Shown here: positions 14,889 to 21,419 of the stretch, in pieces
Layout: every line of letters begins with the position of its first letter
How positions within the stretch are numbered: position 1 is the first letter of the stretch
Origin: Candidatus Nomurabacteria bacterium
GTDB lineage: Bacteria > Patescibacteriota > Minisyncoccia > Phycocordibacterales > UBA1006
NCBI GenBank assembly: GCA_029882015.1
Contig: JAOULM010000001.1
Coordinates: 1 to 33,991, forward strand
Direction of reading: 5' to 3'
DNA: 33,991 nucleotides
The notes under the pieces: model-generated
Databases searched by the model: none
Told to the model about the DNA's origin: nothing
What the model saw: the letters and a program-made list of their open reading frames with translations, nothing else
Made by a program: the position numbers and the translations under genes

Positions 14889-14936
14889 ATCCTCCTACCC
14901 TATGCAGGGGAGGTGCCCGTAGGGCGGAGGGGTATT
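14889..14936 (+). repeat. Palindromic element, single arm (copy C)
   Basis: It reads CCTCCTACCCTATGCAGGGG through GGAGGGGTATTA. It is the variant with GTGCCCGTAGGGCGGA in the middle, as at 30604-30649. Confidence 0.8.
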
Positions 14937-14958
14937 AAACATAAAATACCAAACCTAT

Positions 14959-15240
14959 CCGTCTTCCCGGGCTCCGACCCGGGATCCAGAATCTTTTCTT
15001 TTTTCTTGGCAAAAAAGAAACACCCGATGAAATATATTCGCTACCGCTCATTATTTCCCTGGATAAAAACAATATAGTCACTATGTTCCTTATTGTTAGT
15101 TAAAAATCCAAGGCCTGTATCTCGCTCTCTCAGAATTTCTAAAACTCTCGTTCACTATTTTTCAAGGGGCACTCCGTATAGCCTTTTGAAAAATTAAAAA
15201 CGTTCACTTTCGTTTTGAAATTCTGGTTCGCTCGATAAGG
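14959..15240 (+). repeat. Composite intergenic repeat block 2; no gene
   Basis: The modules match 10522-10782 in the same order. The GC-rich CCCGGGCTCCGACCCGGG module is at 14959-14991, identical over 33 bases. The TTTCTTTTTT...AAAAAAGAAA hairpin is at 14992-15021. The AAGGCCTGTA module is at about 15102-15240, with TTTTTCAA...TTGAAAAA and CAGAATTTC...GAAATTCTG inverted repeats. About 80 unshared bases (15022-15101) are inserted between the last two. I see no coding potential in this gene-free stretch (14882-15325). Confidence 0.75.
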
Positions 15241-15281
15241 GCCAAAGGACGTGTTAGACTATGGAATCTAAATAGCACCAC

Positions 15282-15313
15282 CCCCGACCCCTCCTCAAAG
15301 AGGAGGGGAGGGA
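15282..15313 (+). repeat. Short GC-rich hairpin before dnaJ
   Basis: CCCCTCCTC-AAA-GAGGAGGGG lies 13 bases before the dnaJ start. It resembles a degenerate end of the palindromic element and would fold in the mRNA leader. Confidence 0.5.
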
Positions 15314-15325
15314 CACTTGAAACTT

Positions 15326-16207
15326 ATGTCAAAAGATTACTACAAAACCCTGGGGGTAGATAAAGGCGCATCGGATGCTGAAATCAAAAAAGCATTCCAT
15401 AAACAAGCGCACAAATATCACCCAGATAAAAACGGCGGAGACGACAAAAAATTCAAGGAAGCCAACGAGGCTTACCAGACTTTGTCGAACAAACAAAAAC
15501 GCCAGCAATACGACCAATTCGGTTCAGACGGTCCCAATATGGGTGGCGGGGGGTTTGGTGGTGGTTTTGGTCAGGGTGCACAGTTTGATTTTGGTGGAGT
15601 CGACATGGATGATATCTTGCGTCAGTTTGGTTTTGGTGGCGGTGGATTCGGATTCGGTGGACAGCGCGTACCTCGCGGTCGTGATTTCCAGGTAACCGTA
15701 CAAATCGAATTCCGCGACATGGTATATGGAACAGAAAAAACAGTAGATGTGCCTGATATTATCGATGGAAATGACACAAATAAAAATCGTCAAATCAAAA
15801 TCAATATTCCAGCCGGAATTCAAAACGGACAAACCATGCGCATGGATGGTGCTGGCGAGAAATTGACGGGTGGCGAACCAGGAAACCTCTTTTTAAATAT
15901 TGTGGTTAACAAGCACAAAACATTCCACCGCGAGAGTATGCATTTGATTATGAATCATGATGTCAAAATAACCGAGGCTGTCCTAGGTGGGGAATTCGAT
16001 GTGGAAATGGTAGATGGCAAAAAATTGTCAGTCAAAATCCCAGCAGGTTTGGAATCAGGTCAGGTTCTGCGTGTCCGTGGCAAGGGAATCCAAGCCGGCA
16101 CATTCCACAATGGAGATCTATTAATCAAAACAAATATTTTAATACCAAAAAAACTATCCAAAAAAGCCAAAAAAGCTATCGAGGAGTTGAAAGAAGAAGG
16201 AATGTAA
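15326..16207 (+). CDS. dnaJ: J-domain co-chaperone, CbpA-like (no zinc domain)
   Basis: This 293-residue protein stimulates DnaK ATPase. The J domain covers residues 1-68 (KDYYKTLGVDKGASDAEIKKAFHKQAHKYHPDKNGGD, with the HPD triad). A Gly/Phe-rich linker follows (GGGGFGGGFGQGAQFDFGG), then two beta-sandwich substrate domains. The CxxCxGxG repeats of classic DnaJ are absent, so this is a class B (CbpA-like) protein, although it sits with grpE and dnaK. I use the ATG at 15326 (MSKDYYK); a TTG at 15317 is in frame. It ends SKKAKKAIEELKEEGM, and a divergent copy of this end lies at 16744-16793. Confidence 0.93.
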   Translation: MSKDYYKTLGVDKGASDAEIKKAFHKQAHKYHPDKNGGDDKKFKEANEAYQTLSNKQKRQQYDQFGSDGPNMGGGGFGGGFGQGAQFDFGGVDMDDILRQFGFGGGGFGFGGQRVPRGRDFQVTVQIEFRDMVYGTEKTVDVPDIIDGNDTNKNRQIKINIPAGIQNGQTMRMDGAGEKLTGGEPGNLFLNIVVNKHKTFHRESMHLIMNHDVKITEAVLGGEFDVEMVDGKKLSVKIPAGLESGQVLRVRGKGIQAGTFHNGDLLIKTNILIPKKLSKKAKKAIEELKEEGM

Positions 16208-16211
16208 AAAT

Positions 16212-16240
16212 TTGACAAAAAGTACAATAATAAGTAATAT
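16212..16240 (+). promoter_or_regulatory. Promoter of the receiver-domain gene
   Basis: TTGACA at 16212-16217 and TAATAT at 16235-16240 have a 17-base spacer; the ATG at 16264 is 23 bases downstream. Confidence 0.75.
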
Positions 16241-16263
16241 AAAATAGAATAAAAAATTACATA

Positions 16264-16662
16264 ATGGATAATATAATTGATTTATTGCTCGTAGACGATG
16301 ACCAGGGAATACACGAAGTTGTAGAATTTATAGCCAGCGAAGCAGGTCTTAATGTAAAATATTTCTATAGTGGTTTAGAGGCTTTAGATTATTTAAAAAA
16401 TCTTGAGCCTGAAAAATTTCCAACGGCATATCTTATTGATATGAGGATTCCTGGAAGCACAGAAGAGCTTGCTTCTTCTATGTCGATATTTAAATTCTTG
16501 GAAGAAGTAAAAGCAGATATTTCTTTGTTTAGATTTTTTACTGGGAGTATTTCTGATCATGATAAAATGGTAATAAGCGAGACTGGTGCACAGGCTATGC
16601 TAAAAGAAAGAGAAGACTTTGATCCATTTATTGAAGAGATAAAGAAGGCTGTGGGTAAATGA
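16264..16662 (+). CDS. Stand-alone response regulator receiver domain
   Basis: This 132-residue CheY-like protein consists of one receiver domain. The acidic pocket is LLLVDDDQGI (residues 7-16), the phospho-acceptor Asp is in AYLIDMRIPG near residue 59, the Thr is in FRFFTGSI near residue 96, and the conserved Lys is in AMLKEREDF near residue 114. All catalytic positions are present. There is no output domain, and no histidine kinase is in the window. It has its own promoter and terminator and is unlikely to be co-transcribed with dnaJ. The partner kinase and target are unknown. Confidence 0.85.
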   Translation: MDNIIDLLLVDDDQGIHEVVEFIASEAGLNVKYFYSGLEALDYLKNLEPEKFPTAYLIDMRIPGSTEELASSMSIFKFLEEVKADISLFRFFTGSISDHDKMVISETGAQAMLKEREDFDPFIEEIKKAVGK

Positions 16663-16714
16663 AATTTTAAACATGAATATTCTATGATACTAACTCACGC
16701 CAATGTATATAATT

Positions 16715-16740
16715 GACCTCGCACTCGAGGTCTTTTTTTA
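16715..16740 (+). terminator. Intrinsic terminator after the receiver gene
   Basis: GACCTCG at 16715-16721 pairs with CGAGGTC at 16726-16732, with a T run after it. Confidence 0.85.
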
Positions 16741-16743
16741 TTT

Positions 16744-16793
16744 CTAAAACAGCTAAATACGCAATAGAAGAATTGAAACAAGAAGGGACGTAA
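16744..16793 (+). pseudogene. Remnant of a second dnaJ 3' end
   Basis: The frame reads SKTAKYAIEELKQEGT-stop. It matches the last 16 residues of the dnaJ at 15326-16207 (SKKAKKAIEELKEEGM-stop) at 12 positions. Most base differences are at third codon positions, and both are followed by TAAAAAT. There is no start or J domain, so it is a leftover end, not a gene. Confidence 0.75.
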
Positions 16794-16818
16794 AAATGTG
16801 GAAAAGTTGTTAGGTTTC

Positions 16819-16827
16819 TGTTATACT
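16819..16827 (+). promoter_or_regulatory. Extended -10 promoter
   Basis: TGT-TATACT ends 13 bases before the ATG at 16841. Confidence 0.5.
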
Positions 16828-16840
16828 AAAATCACTACTT

Positions 16841-17071
16841 ATGGGAGATATCTATGTAAAAAACTATCTTTTTGCCGAACCTTCTATTTTTGAAGGGGTT
16901 GCTAGAATACTTGATTTTGGTAACAATATGAGTGTTTACAACAAATCATCATCGGATGATGTTGCCGATGAAAAAGCGATTTTTAATGACTGGGCAGCTA
17001 TTGGGGATGATTTTCGTTTTAGTATAGAAATGTATGAGCAAGAAAAAACAACAAACAATATCAAGGGGTAA
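16841..17071 (+). CDS. Small protein of unknown function
   Basis: This 76-residue acidic protein starts MGDIYVKNYLFAEPSIFEG and ends TTNNIKG. It has no membrane segment or recognisable domain. It is preceded by an extended -10 box, and its last 38 bases overlap the start of the next gene (17034) in another frame, suggesting translational coupling. I do not recognise a family. Confidence 0.6.
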   Translation: MGDIYVKNYLFAEPSIFEGVARILDFGNNMSVYNKSSSDDVADEKAIFNDWAAIGDDFRFSIEMYEQEKTTNNIKG

Positions 17072-17480
17072 AAATAGTAATGGTCATGAAGTTGTTTCTA
17101 TTGAAAGAAGAGTTTTTTCCGGACCCCTACCTCATCCTGATATTTTAAAGGGTTTCGACGATATCGTACCTGGTGCTGCGGAGAGAATAATAAAGATGGC
17201 TGAAACTCAAATGACTCACAGAATTTCTATAGAGAGCAGGGTTATAAATGCAGATATTAAATCTTCAAAAAGAGGAGTTATTTTTGGTTTTATAATAGCA
17301 ATTTTGATGATCTCTGCGGGAGTTATTATTACTGTTGAGGGGGAACCAGTTGTTGGGGGAATTATTATGAGTACAACACTAGTTTCATTGGTTGGAGTCT
17401 TTGTTATCGGTTCAAGAGGACAATCAAAAGAGCGAGTTGAAAAAGAAAACAAAATTCAAGATAGAATTAATCTAGATTAA
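17034..17480 (+). CDS. DUF2335-like membrane protein
   Basis: This 148-residue protein has a soluble N-terminal half with the pattern FSGPLPHPDILKGFDDIVPGAAERIIKMAETQMTHRI, characteristic of the DUF2335 family. Two membrane helices follow (about residues 82-100, GVIFGFIIAILMISAGVII, and 108-125, VGGIIMSTTLVSLVGVFVI). It ends in a charged tail. DUF2335 proteins have no established function and turn up in variable gene contexts. It overlaps the small gene at 16841-17071 and ends before a two-way terminator. Confidence 0.8.
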   Translation: MSKKKQQTISRGKNSNGHEVVSIERRVFSGPLPHPDILKGFDDIVPGAAERIIKMAETQMTHRISIESRVINADIKSSKRGVIFGFIIAILMISAGVIITVEGEPVVGGIIMSTTLVSLVGVFVIGSRGQSKERVEKENKIQDRINLD

Positions 17481-17488
17481 AATACCCT

Positions 17489-17527
17489 AATAAATGAATG
17501 GCTCACGCAGTGAGCCATTCATTTATT
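17489..17527. terminator. Bidirectional terminator between DUF2335 gene and cysS
   Basis: An 18-base stem, AATAAATGAATGGCTCAC and its inverted copy, with T-rich ends both ways. It serves two converging genes. The GAATGGCTCA stem recurs in the rplU terminator at 20275-20313. Confidence 0.85.
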
Positions 17528-18923
17528 AATTCTTGCTGATTTCTTGTCCATCTGCTGTGTCTTTGACATTGTAACCCAGGTCTGTGATTTTGTCTCGTAA
17601 TTCATCAGACAGTTGCCAGTTTTTGTCGGCGCGAGCGGACTCTCGTTGTTTCAATAAATATTCTACATCAAACGGAATGTCACTTGAATTTGATTTTTTA
17701 GTGGTTGCTTGTTCTAGTTTTAATCCCAAGACACGGTCAAAATCTATCAAGGTTTTGTATCTGATGGCGGGGGGCAGTGTGCTGTCTTTGGCGACAGTCC
17801 ATGCCGTGGCCAGTGCCTCGGAGGTATTCATATCATCGTTAATCGCGGTCAAGAATCGCAAGAATGATGGTTGGTCAATATCAGCACGTAGCCGGCTCCA
17901 CCATGATGATGCACTGCGTAGGTCTGCGATTTTGGCGCGTAGTTTTTTCAGGGCTGTCTCTGATGCGTTCAGCGATTCCCATGTGAAATTAATTTGTGTT
18001 CGATAATGACCTTGTAACAAAAAATATCGGTACGCCATTGGGTCATGACCGCGGTCAATAATATCTCGCAAGGTATAAAAATTATCCATGGATTTTGACA
18101 TTTTTTTCCCGTCAACCATCAGGTGTTCGTTGTGTAGCCAATAATCTGCGAATGGTTCACCGCCAGAACATACAACGCATTGTGCGATTTCGTTTTCGTG
18201 ATGAGGGAATTTCAAATCAATTCCACCTGTGTGAATGTCAAAATGTTTACCCAGATATGACGTAGCCATAGCTGAACATTCGATATGCCACCCTGGACGT
18301 CCGCGTCCCCACGGTGAATCCCAGCTAGCGTCGCCGTCTGACGAATCGTATGCTTTCCATAATGCAAAGTCCTGCGCGTTGTCTTTGTCATATTCATCCG
18401 CACTGTTTACTCCGCGTGTGTCATTTTGTAATACAGCTTTGTCTATTCCTGACAGCTCTCCGTATTTTTCATATTTTGAAATATCATAATATACGCTTTT
18501 GTCATCCGAAATATAAGCGTATCCACCATCAATTAAATCTTGGATCATGGTTATCATCTGGTCAACATGTTCGGTGGCACGTGGGTATCGATCGGCATGG
18601 ATAATATTTATTGAATCCAAGTCTTTGAAAAACTCGTGGGTATATTTTTTTGTAAAATCATTCAGGCTCATTCCTGATGCATTAGAATCACGGATAGTTT
18701 TGTCATCCACATCAGTGATGTTCATTACGTGATATACATTAAATCCATTGTACTGCAAGACTCGTTTTGTAATATCGGCAAACATAAATGCACGTAAATT
18801 TCCAATATGCATATAGTTGTACACCGTCGGCCCACATGAATAGACCCCGACCTGCTTTCGTTTGATGGGAGCAAAGGGTTGAATGGTATTGCTGAGCGAA
18901 TTGTAGAGTTTCAAATTTTCCAT
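17526..18923 (-). CDS. cysS: Cysteinyl-tRNA synthetase
   Basis: This class I synthetase of 465 residues has YSCGPTVYNYMHIGNLRAF (HIGH signature plus first zinc Cys) near residue 30, WHIECSAMATSYLG and the HTGGIDLKFPHHENEIAQ block with the other zinc ligands, and KKMSKSMDNF (KMSKS loop) near residue 275. The C-terminal helical domain is complete (ALKKLRAKIADLR...LSDELRDKITDLGYNVKDTADGQEI). Start 18923 lies 6 bases after the corA stop, so corA-cysS is a two-gene operon. Confidence 0.97.
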   Translation of the reverse strand: MENLKLYNSLSNTIQPFAPIKRKQVGVYSCGPTVYNYMHIGNLRAFMFADITKRVLQYNGFNVYHVMNITDVDDKTIRDSNASGMSLNDFTKKYTHEFFKDLDSINIIHADRYPRATEHVDQMITMIQDLIDGGYAYISDDKSVYYDISKYEKYGELSGIDKAVLQNDTRGVNSADEYDKDNAQDFALWKAYDSSDGDASWDSPWGRGRPGWHIECSAMATSYLGKHFDIHTGGIDLKFPHHENEIAQCVVCSGGEPFADYWLHNEHLMVDGKKMSKSMDNFYTLRDIIDRGHDPMAYRYFLLQGHYRTQINFTWESLNASETALKKLRAKIADLRSASSWWSRLRADIDQPSFLRFLTAINDDMNTSEALATAWTVAKDSTLPPAIRYKTLIDFDRVLGLKLEQATTKKSNSSDIPFDVEYLLKQRESARADKNWQLSDELRDKITDLGYNVKDTADGQEISKN

Positions 18924-18929
18924 ACAAAA

Positions 18930-19838
18930 TTACAGCCATTTTTTGAACCAGAAAACAGCCAACATAATACTGGATGTCAAAACCATGGCTCCAACAATAA
19001 AGTAAAAACTATTGGTTGATGATACAAACGGCATGACCGTGTTCATTCCAAAAATACCTGCAATCAATGACAGCGGAAATGTAACAAACGACATGATGGT
19101 CAATCGACGAATAGTGTCGTTGTTTTTTGTGGTCAACATCGAATCGTTGGTTTTGCGTAATTCTTCCAGGGTTTCTCGGTGGCTTTCCAGGATGCTGTAT
19201 ACCCGCGAGAAGTCTCCAGTGATTGACCGCAGGTAAAATCCAAATCGGTCCCCGAAAAATTCACGCCCTGCAGATTCCAATGATTGGGTGACCTTGTCGT
19301 GGAAACGTAGCGCTCGTTTGAATTCCAATAAGACACGGTTTGTTTTTGAAATCTCGTTGACCATTTCGCTTTCGTTTCCACCAAATGTTCCAATCTCGAT
19401 AGCGTTCAAGTTTCCGGTCATGTCGTCCATTTCATCTGCCAGTTTATCGTACAGGGTGCGCAGCATGTGGTACAGTACAAATCCAGAGTGGTCACCCATA
19501 TGGTGTTTGTCTAAAATGCTGTTGACTTCGAAGACACGTGAAAAATCATGCAACGCATCAATGGTGTCATAGTGCACGGTGATGATGGCGTCTTTGGTGA
19601 TGACAAAATCAATTTCGTGTACGGCATGACGGTCCCCAGATTTATGGGTAGGGAAATGCAGGATTAAATATAAAGAGTTTGGATAGACATCAACACGCGG
19701 ACGAACCGTCGGAGAGATCAATTCTTCGGCAACGAGCGGGTGTAGATGGTGTTGCTCCATCAAGTTTACGATTTCTTCGCGAGTTGGATTTTCCAGATCA
19801 ATCCAAGTGACTTTGTCGTGGGTATAGGTGTTTTGCAT
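18930..19838 (-). CDS. corA: CorA-type magnesium/divalent cation channel
   Basis: This 302-residue protein has a large cytoplasmic alpha/beta and long-helix domain (ILHFPTHKSGDRHAVHEIDFVITKDAIITVHYD, then the DKLADEMDDMTGNLNAIE helix). Two C-terminal membrane helices follow. The first ends with the GMN selectivity motif (SLIAGIFGMNTVMPF, near residue 270), and the second is FYFIVGAMVLTSSIMLAVFWF. A short basic end (FKKWL) follows. A TATAAT box on the minus strand is 6 bases before the ATG, predicting a leaderless mRNA. It is the first gene of corA-cysS. Confidence 0.93.
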   Translation of the reverse strand: MQNTYTHDKVTWIDLENPTREEIVNLMEQHHLHPLVAEELISPTVRPRVDVYPNSLYLILHFPTHKSGDRHAVHEIDFVITKDAIITVHYDTIDALHDFSRVFEVNSILDKHHMGDHSGFVLYHMLRTLYDKLADEMDDMTGNLNAIEIGTFGGNESEMVNEISKTNRVLLEFKRALRFHDKVTQSLESAGREFFGDRFGFYLRSITGDFSRVYSILESHRETLEELRKTNDSMLTTKNNDTIRRLTIMSFVTFPLSLIAGIFGMNTVMPFVSSTNSFYFIVGAMVLTSSIMLAVFWFKKWL

Positions 19839-19844
19839 AGGCTT

Positions 19845-19850
19845 ATTATA
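19845..19850 (-). promoter_or_regulatory. corA-cysS -10 box, predicted leaderless
   Basis: On the minus strand TATAAT ends 6 bases before the ATG at 19838. Confidence 0.6.
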
Positions 19851-19887
19851 GCTTATTTTATAAAAAGGATAGATGTGGGCAAAACCC

Positions 19888-19916
19888 TTGCATTTTTTAT
19901 CAAAATAGGGTAATAT
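19888..19916 (+). promoter_or_regulatory. rplU promoter
   Basis: TTGCAT at 19888-19893 and TAATAT at 19911-19916 have a 17-base spacer; the ATG at 19928 is 11 bases downstream. Confidence 0.7.
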
Positions 19917-19927
19917 GCTCGCTATCT

Positions 19928-20263
19928 ATGGAAACAAAAACCCCTACAGAATTTGCAATTATCGAGACCGGCGGAAAACAATACCGTGTGGCTGTTGGTG
20001 ATGTCATCAATATCGAGAAATTGGACGGTGAAATGACAGCCGGCGACAAGGTAACATTCGACAAGGTTCTATTGGTGGAAAACGCAGGCAAGACCAAAAT
20101 TGGTTCACCATACGTTGATGGAGCCAAAGTCCAAGCAATCTTCGAAGAACAGGGAAAAGCAAAGAAAATCAACATCATTAAATTCAAATCAAAATCACGA
20201 TATTTTATAAAAAACGGACATCGACAACCTTATACTCAGGTCAAGATCAGCTCGATTCAATAA
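19928..20263 (+). CDS. rplU: 50S ribosomal protein L21
   Basis: This 111-residue protein has the L21 pattern FAIIETGGKQYRVAVGDVINIEKLDGE, DKVLLVENAGKTKIGSPYVDGAKVQA and KSKSRYFIKNGHRQPYTQVKI. It has a short N-terminal extension (METKTPTE). In most bacteria rpmA (L27) follows, but here an unrelated membrane gene does, after a terminator. Confidence 0.96.
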   Translation: METKTPTEFAIIETGGKQYRVAVGDVINIEKLDGEMTAGDKVTFDKVLLVENAGKTKIGSPYVDGAKVQAIFEEQGKAKKINIIKFKSKSRYFIKNGHRQPYTQVKISSIQ

Positions 20264-20274
20264 ACGCAAACTAT

Positions 20275-20313
20275 AAAAAACGAATGGCTCACACATGAGC
20301 CATTCGTTTTTTA
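20275..20313 (+). terminator. Intrinsic terminator after rplU
   Basis: AAAACGAATGGCTCA and TGAGCCATTCGTTTT form a long stem with a T run. The stem core is shared with 17489-17527. Confidence 0.85.
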
Positions 20314-20314
20314 T

Positions 20315-20343
20315 TTGACAGGCCAAAAGAATAGGCATAATAT
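20315..20343 (+). promoter_or_regulatory. Promoter of the 20368 membrane gene
   Basis: TTGACA at 20315-20320 and TAATAT at 20338-20343 have a 17-base spacer. Confidence 0.75.
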
Positions 20344-20367
20344 AATATTAAATAAAAATTAAATATT

Positions 20368-20772
20368 ATGGGAATTATATATATAACAATAGTTTTCTTG
20401 CTTGCAGGCTTTATGTCTGTGTTTGTTTTGATTTTATCGCTGGCTGGTGCAATAGAAAATATTAATATATTTTGCGCCAGTATTTTGGCATTTTTGTTTT
20501 TTTACATTTCCTTCTTTTTTTACTCTAAAAATAGAAAAAGAGTTTCAGCTCTTGATATCGAGATAGATGTATTGCTGGAGGATCGTTTAGAAAAAGTTAT
20601 ACATTGTGGTCCTTTTTTGGGAACTCTTGTATGTATAACAGGTGTTATGCATCTTTATTTATACCAGATTCAGTTCGATTTCTGGGGAGTAATTTTATTT
20701 CTTGTGCTGACGTTGTCTTGGTTGTTTATTTATAAAAAAATAACCAATAAAATTATTCACAAATACTGGTAA
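20368..20772 (+). CDS. Four-helix membrane protein of unknown function
   Basis: This 134-residue protein has about four membrane helices: residues 2-27 (GIIYITIVFLLAGFMSVFVL), 33-52 (IFCASILAFLFFYISFFFY), 83-100 (GPFLGTLVCITGVMHLYLY) and 104-123 (FDFWGVILFLVLTLSWLFIY). The loop between helices 2 and 3 is charged (SKNRKRVSALDIEIDVLLEDRLEKV). I recognise no family. It has its own consensus promoter and ends 8 bases from the end of recR on the other strand. Confidence 0.6.
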   Translation: MGIIYITIVFLLAGFMSVFVLILSLAGAIENINIFCASILAFLFFYISFFFYSKNRKRVSALDIEIDVLLEDRLEKVIHCGPFLGTLVCITGVMHLYLYQIQFDFWGVILFLVLTLSWLFIYKKITNKIIHKYW

Positions 20773-20780
20773 CCTGAAAA

Positions 20781-21392
20781 CTATTTCCGGGATCCAAGTG
20801 CAGATTTCAGTGTATCAGGGTCGGAATATTCCAGCTCGGTTCCGGTTGATAGACCGCGACCCAGAGTCGAAATTTTAATAGTGAACCGATCAGCTAGCTG
20901 AGCGGTTTTTTGTTGGATGGCTCTAGCGGTGTGGTCACCCTCGGGGTTGGCAGACAAACCAATAATTATTTCAGACAGTTCTCGTCCTTCGTTTTCGATA
21001 CGTTCCAATAATTCATTTATACGTACAAATGAATTAGATTTGGTTTCCAGTGTGGGAATAAGTCCTCCTAGAACAAAATAGACACCGTGATAGCTGCCGG
21101 ATTTTTCAACGGATTCAACATCGACATCTTTTTCTACGATCATAATTGTGCTGTGGTCACGCGAACTGTCTCGTTCGATGGGGGACAGAACCTCGTCGCC
21201 CGCTGATTCAAAATATTGAAAACTTTTGACACATTGACGAACGCTGGCGCGCACACCATTGATGCCGGTTACTAGACGGCGGACATAGTCGGGATGACTA
21301 CGCAATAAAAAATAAACAAATCGTTTTGCTTGACGTCGCCCGATACCGGGGAATTTTCTGAATAATTCTGCTAGGTCATCAATAGGTTGCAT
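20781..21392 (-). CDS. recR: Recombination protein RecR without zinc finger
   Basis: RecR works with RecF/RecO to load RecA at gaps. This 203-residue protein has the N-terminal helix-hairpin-helix (LFRKFPGIGRRQAKRFVYFLL), the Toprim domain (STIMIVEKDVDVESVEKSGSYHGVYFVLGGLIP, then IIIGLSANPEGDHTA) and the C-terminal wrap (ISTLGRGLSTGTELEYSDPDTLKSALGSRK). Where RecR normally has four zinc cysteines, about residues 52-75, this one reads RQCVKSFQYFESAGDEVLSP with a single Cys. Length is normal, so the finger is replaced rather than deleted. A TGA-TATAAT box lies 7 bases before the ATG, though dnaB ends only 27 bases upstream on the same strand. Confidence 0.92.
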   Translation of the reverse strand: MQPIDDLAELFRKFPGIGRRQAKRFVYFLLRSHPDYVRRLVTGINGVRASVRQCVKSFQYFESAGDEVLSPIERDSSRDHSTIMIVEKDVDVESVEKSGSYHGVYFVLGGLIPTLETKSNSFVRINELLERIENEGRELSEIIIGLSANPEGDHTARAIQQKTAQLADRFTIKISTLGRGLSTGTELEYSDPDTLKSALGSRK

Positions 21393-21399
21393 AAAAGGG

Positions 21400-21408
21400 A
21401 TTATATCA
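21400..21408 (-). promoter_or_regulatory. recR extended -10 promoter, predicted leaderless
   Basis: On the minus strand TGA-TATAAT ends 7 bases before the ATG at 21392. Confidence 0.65.
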
Positions 21409-21419
21409 TGTAGGAGGAA

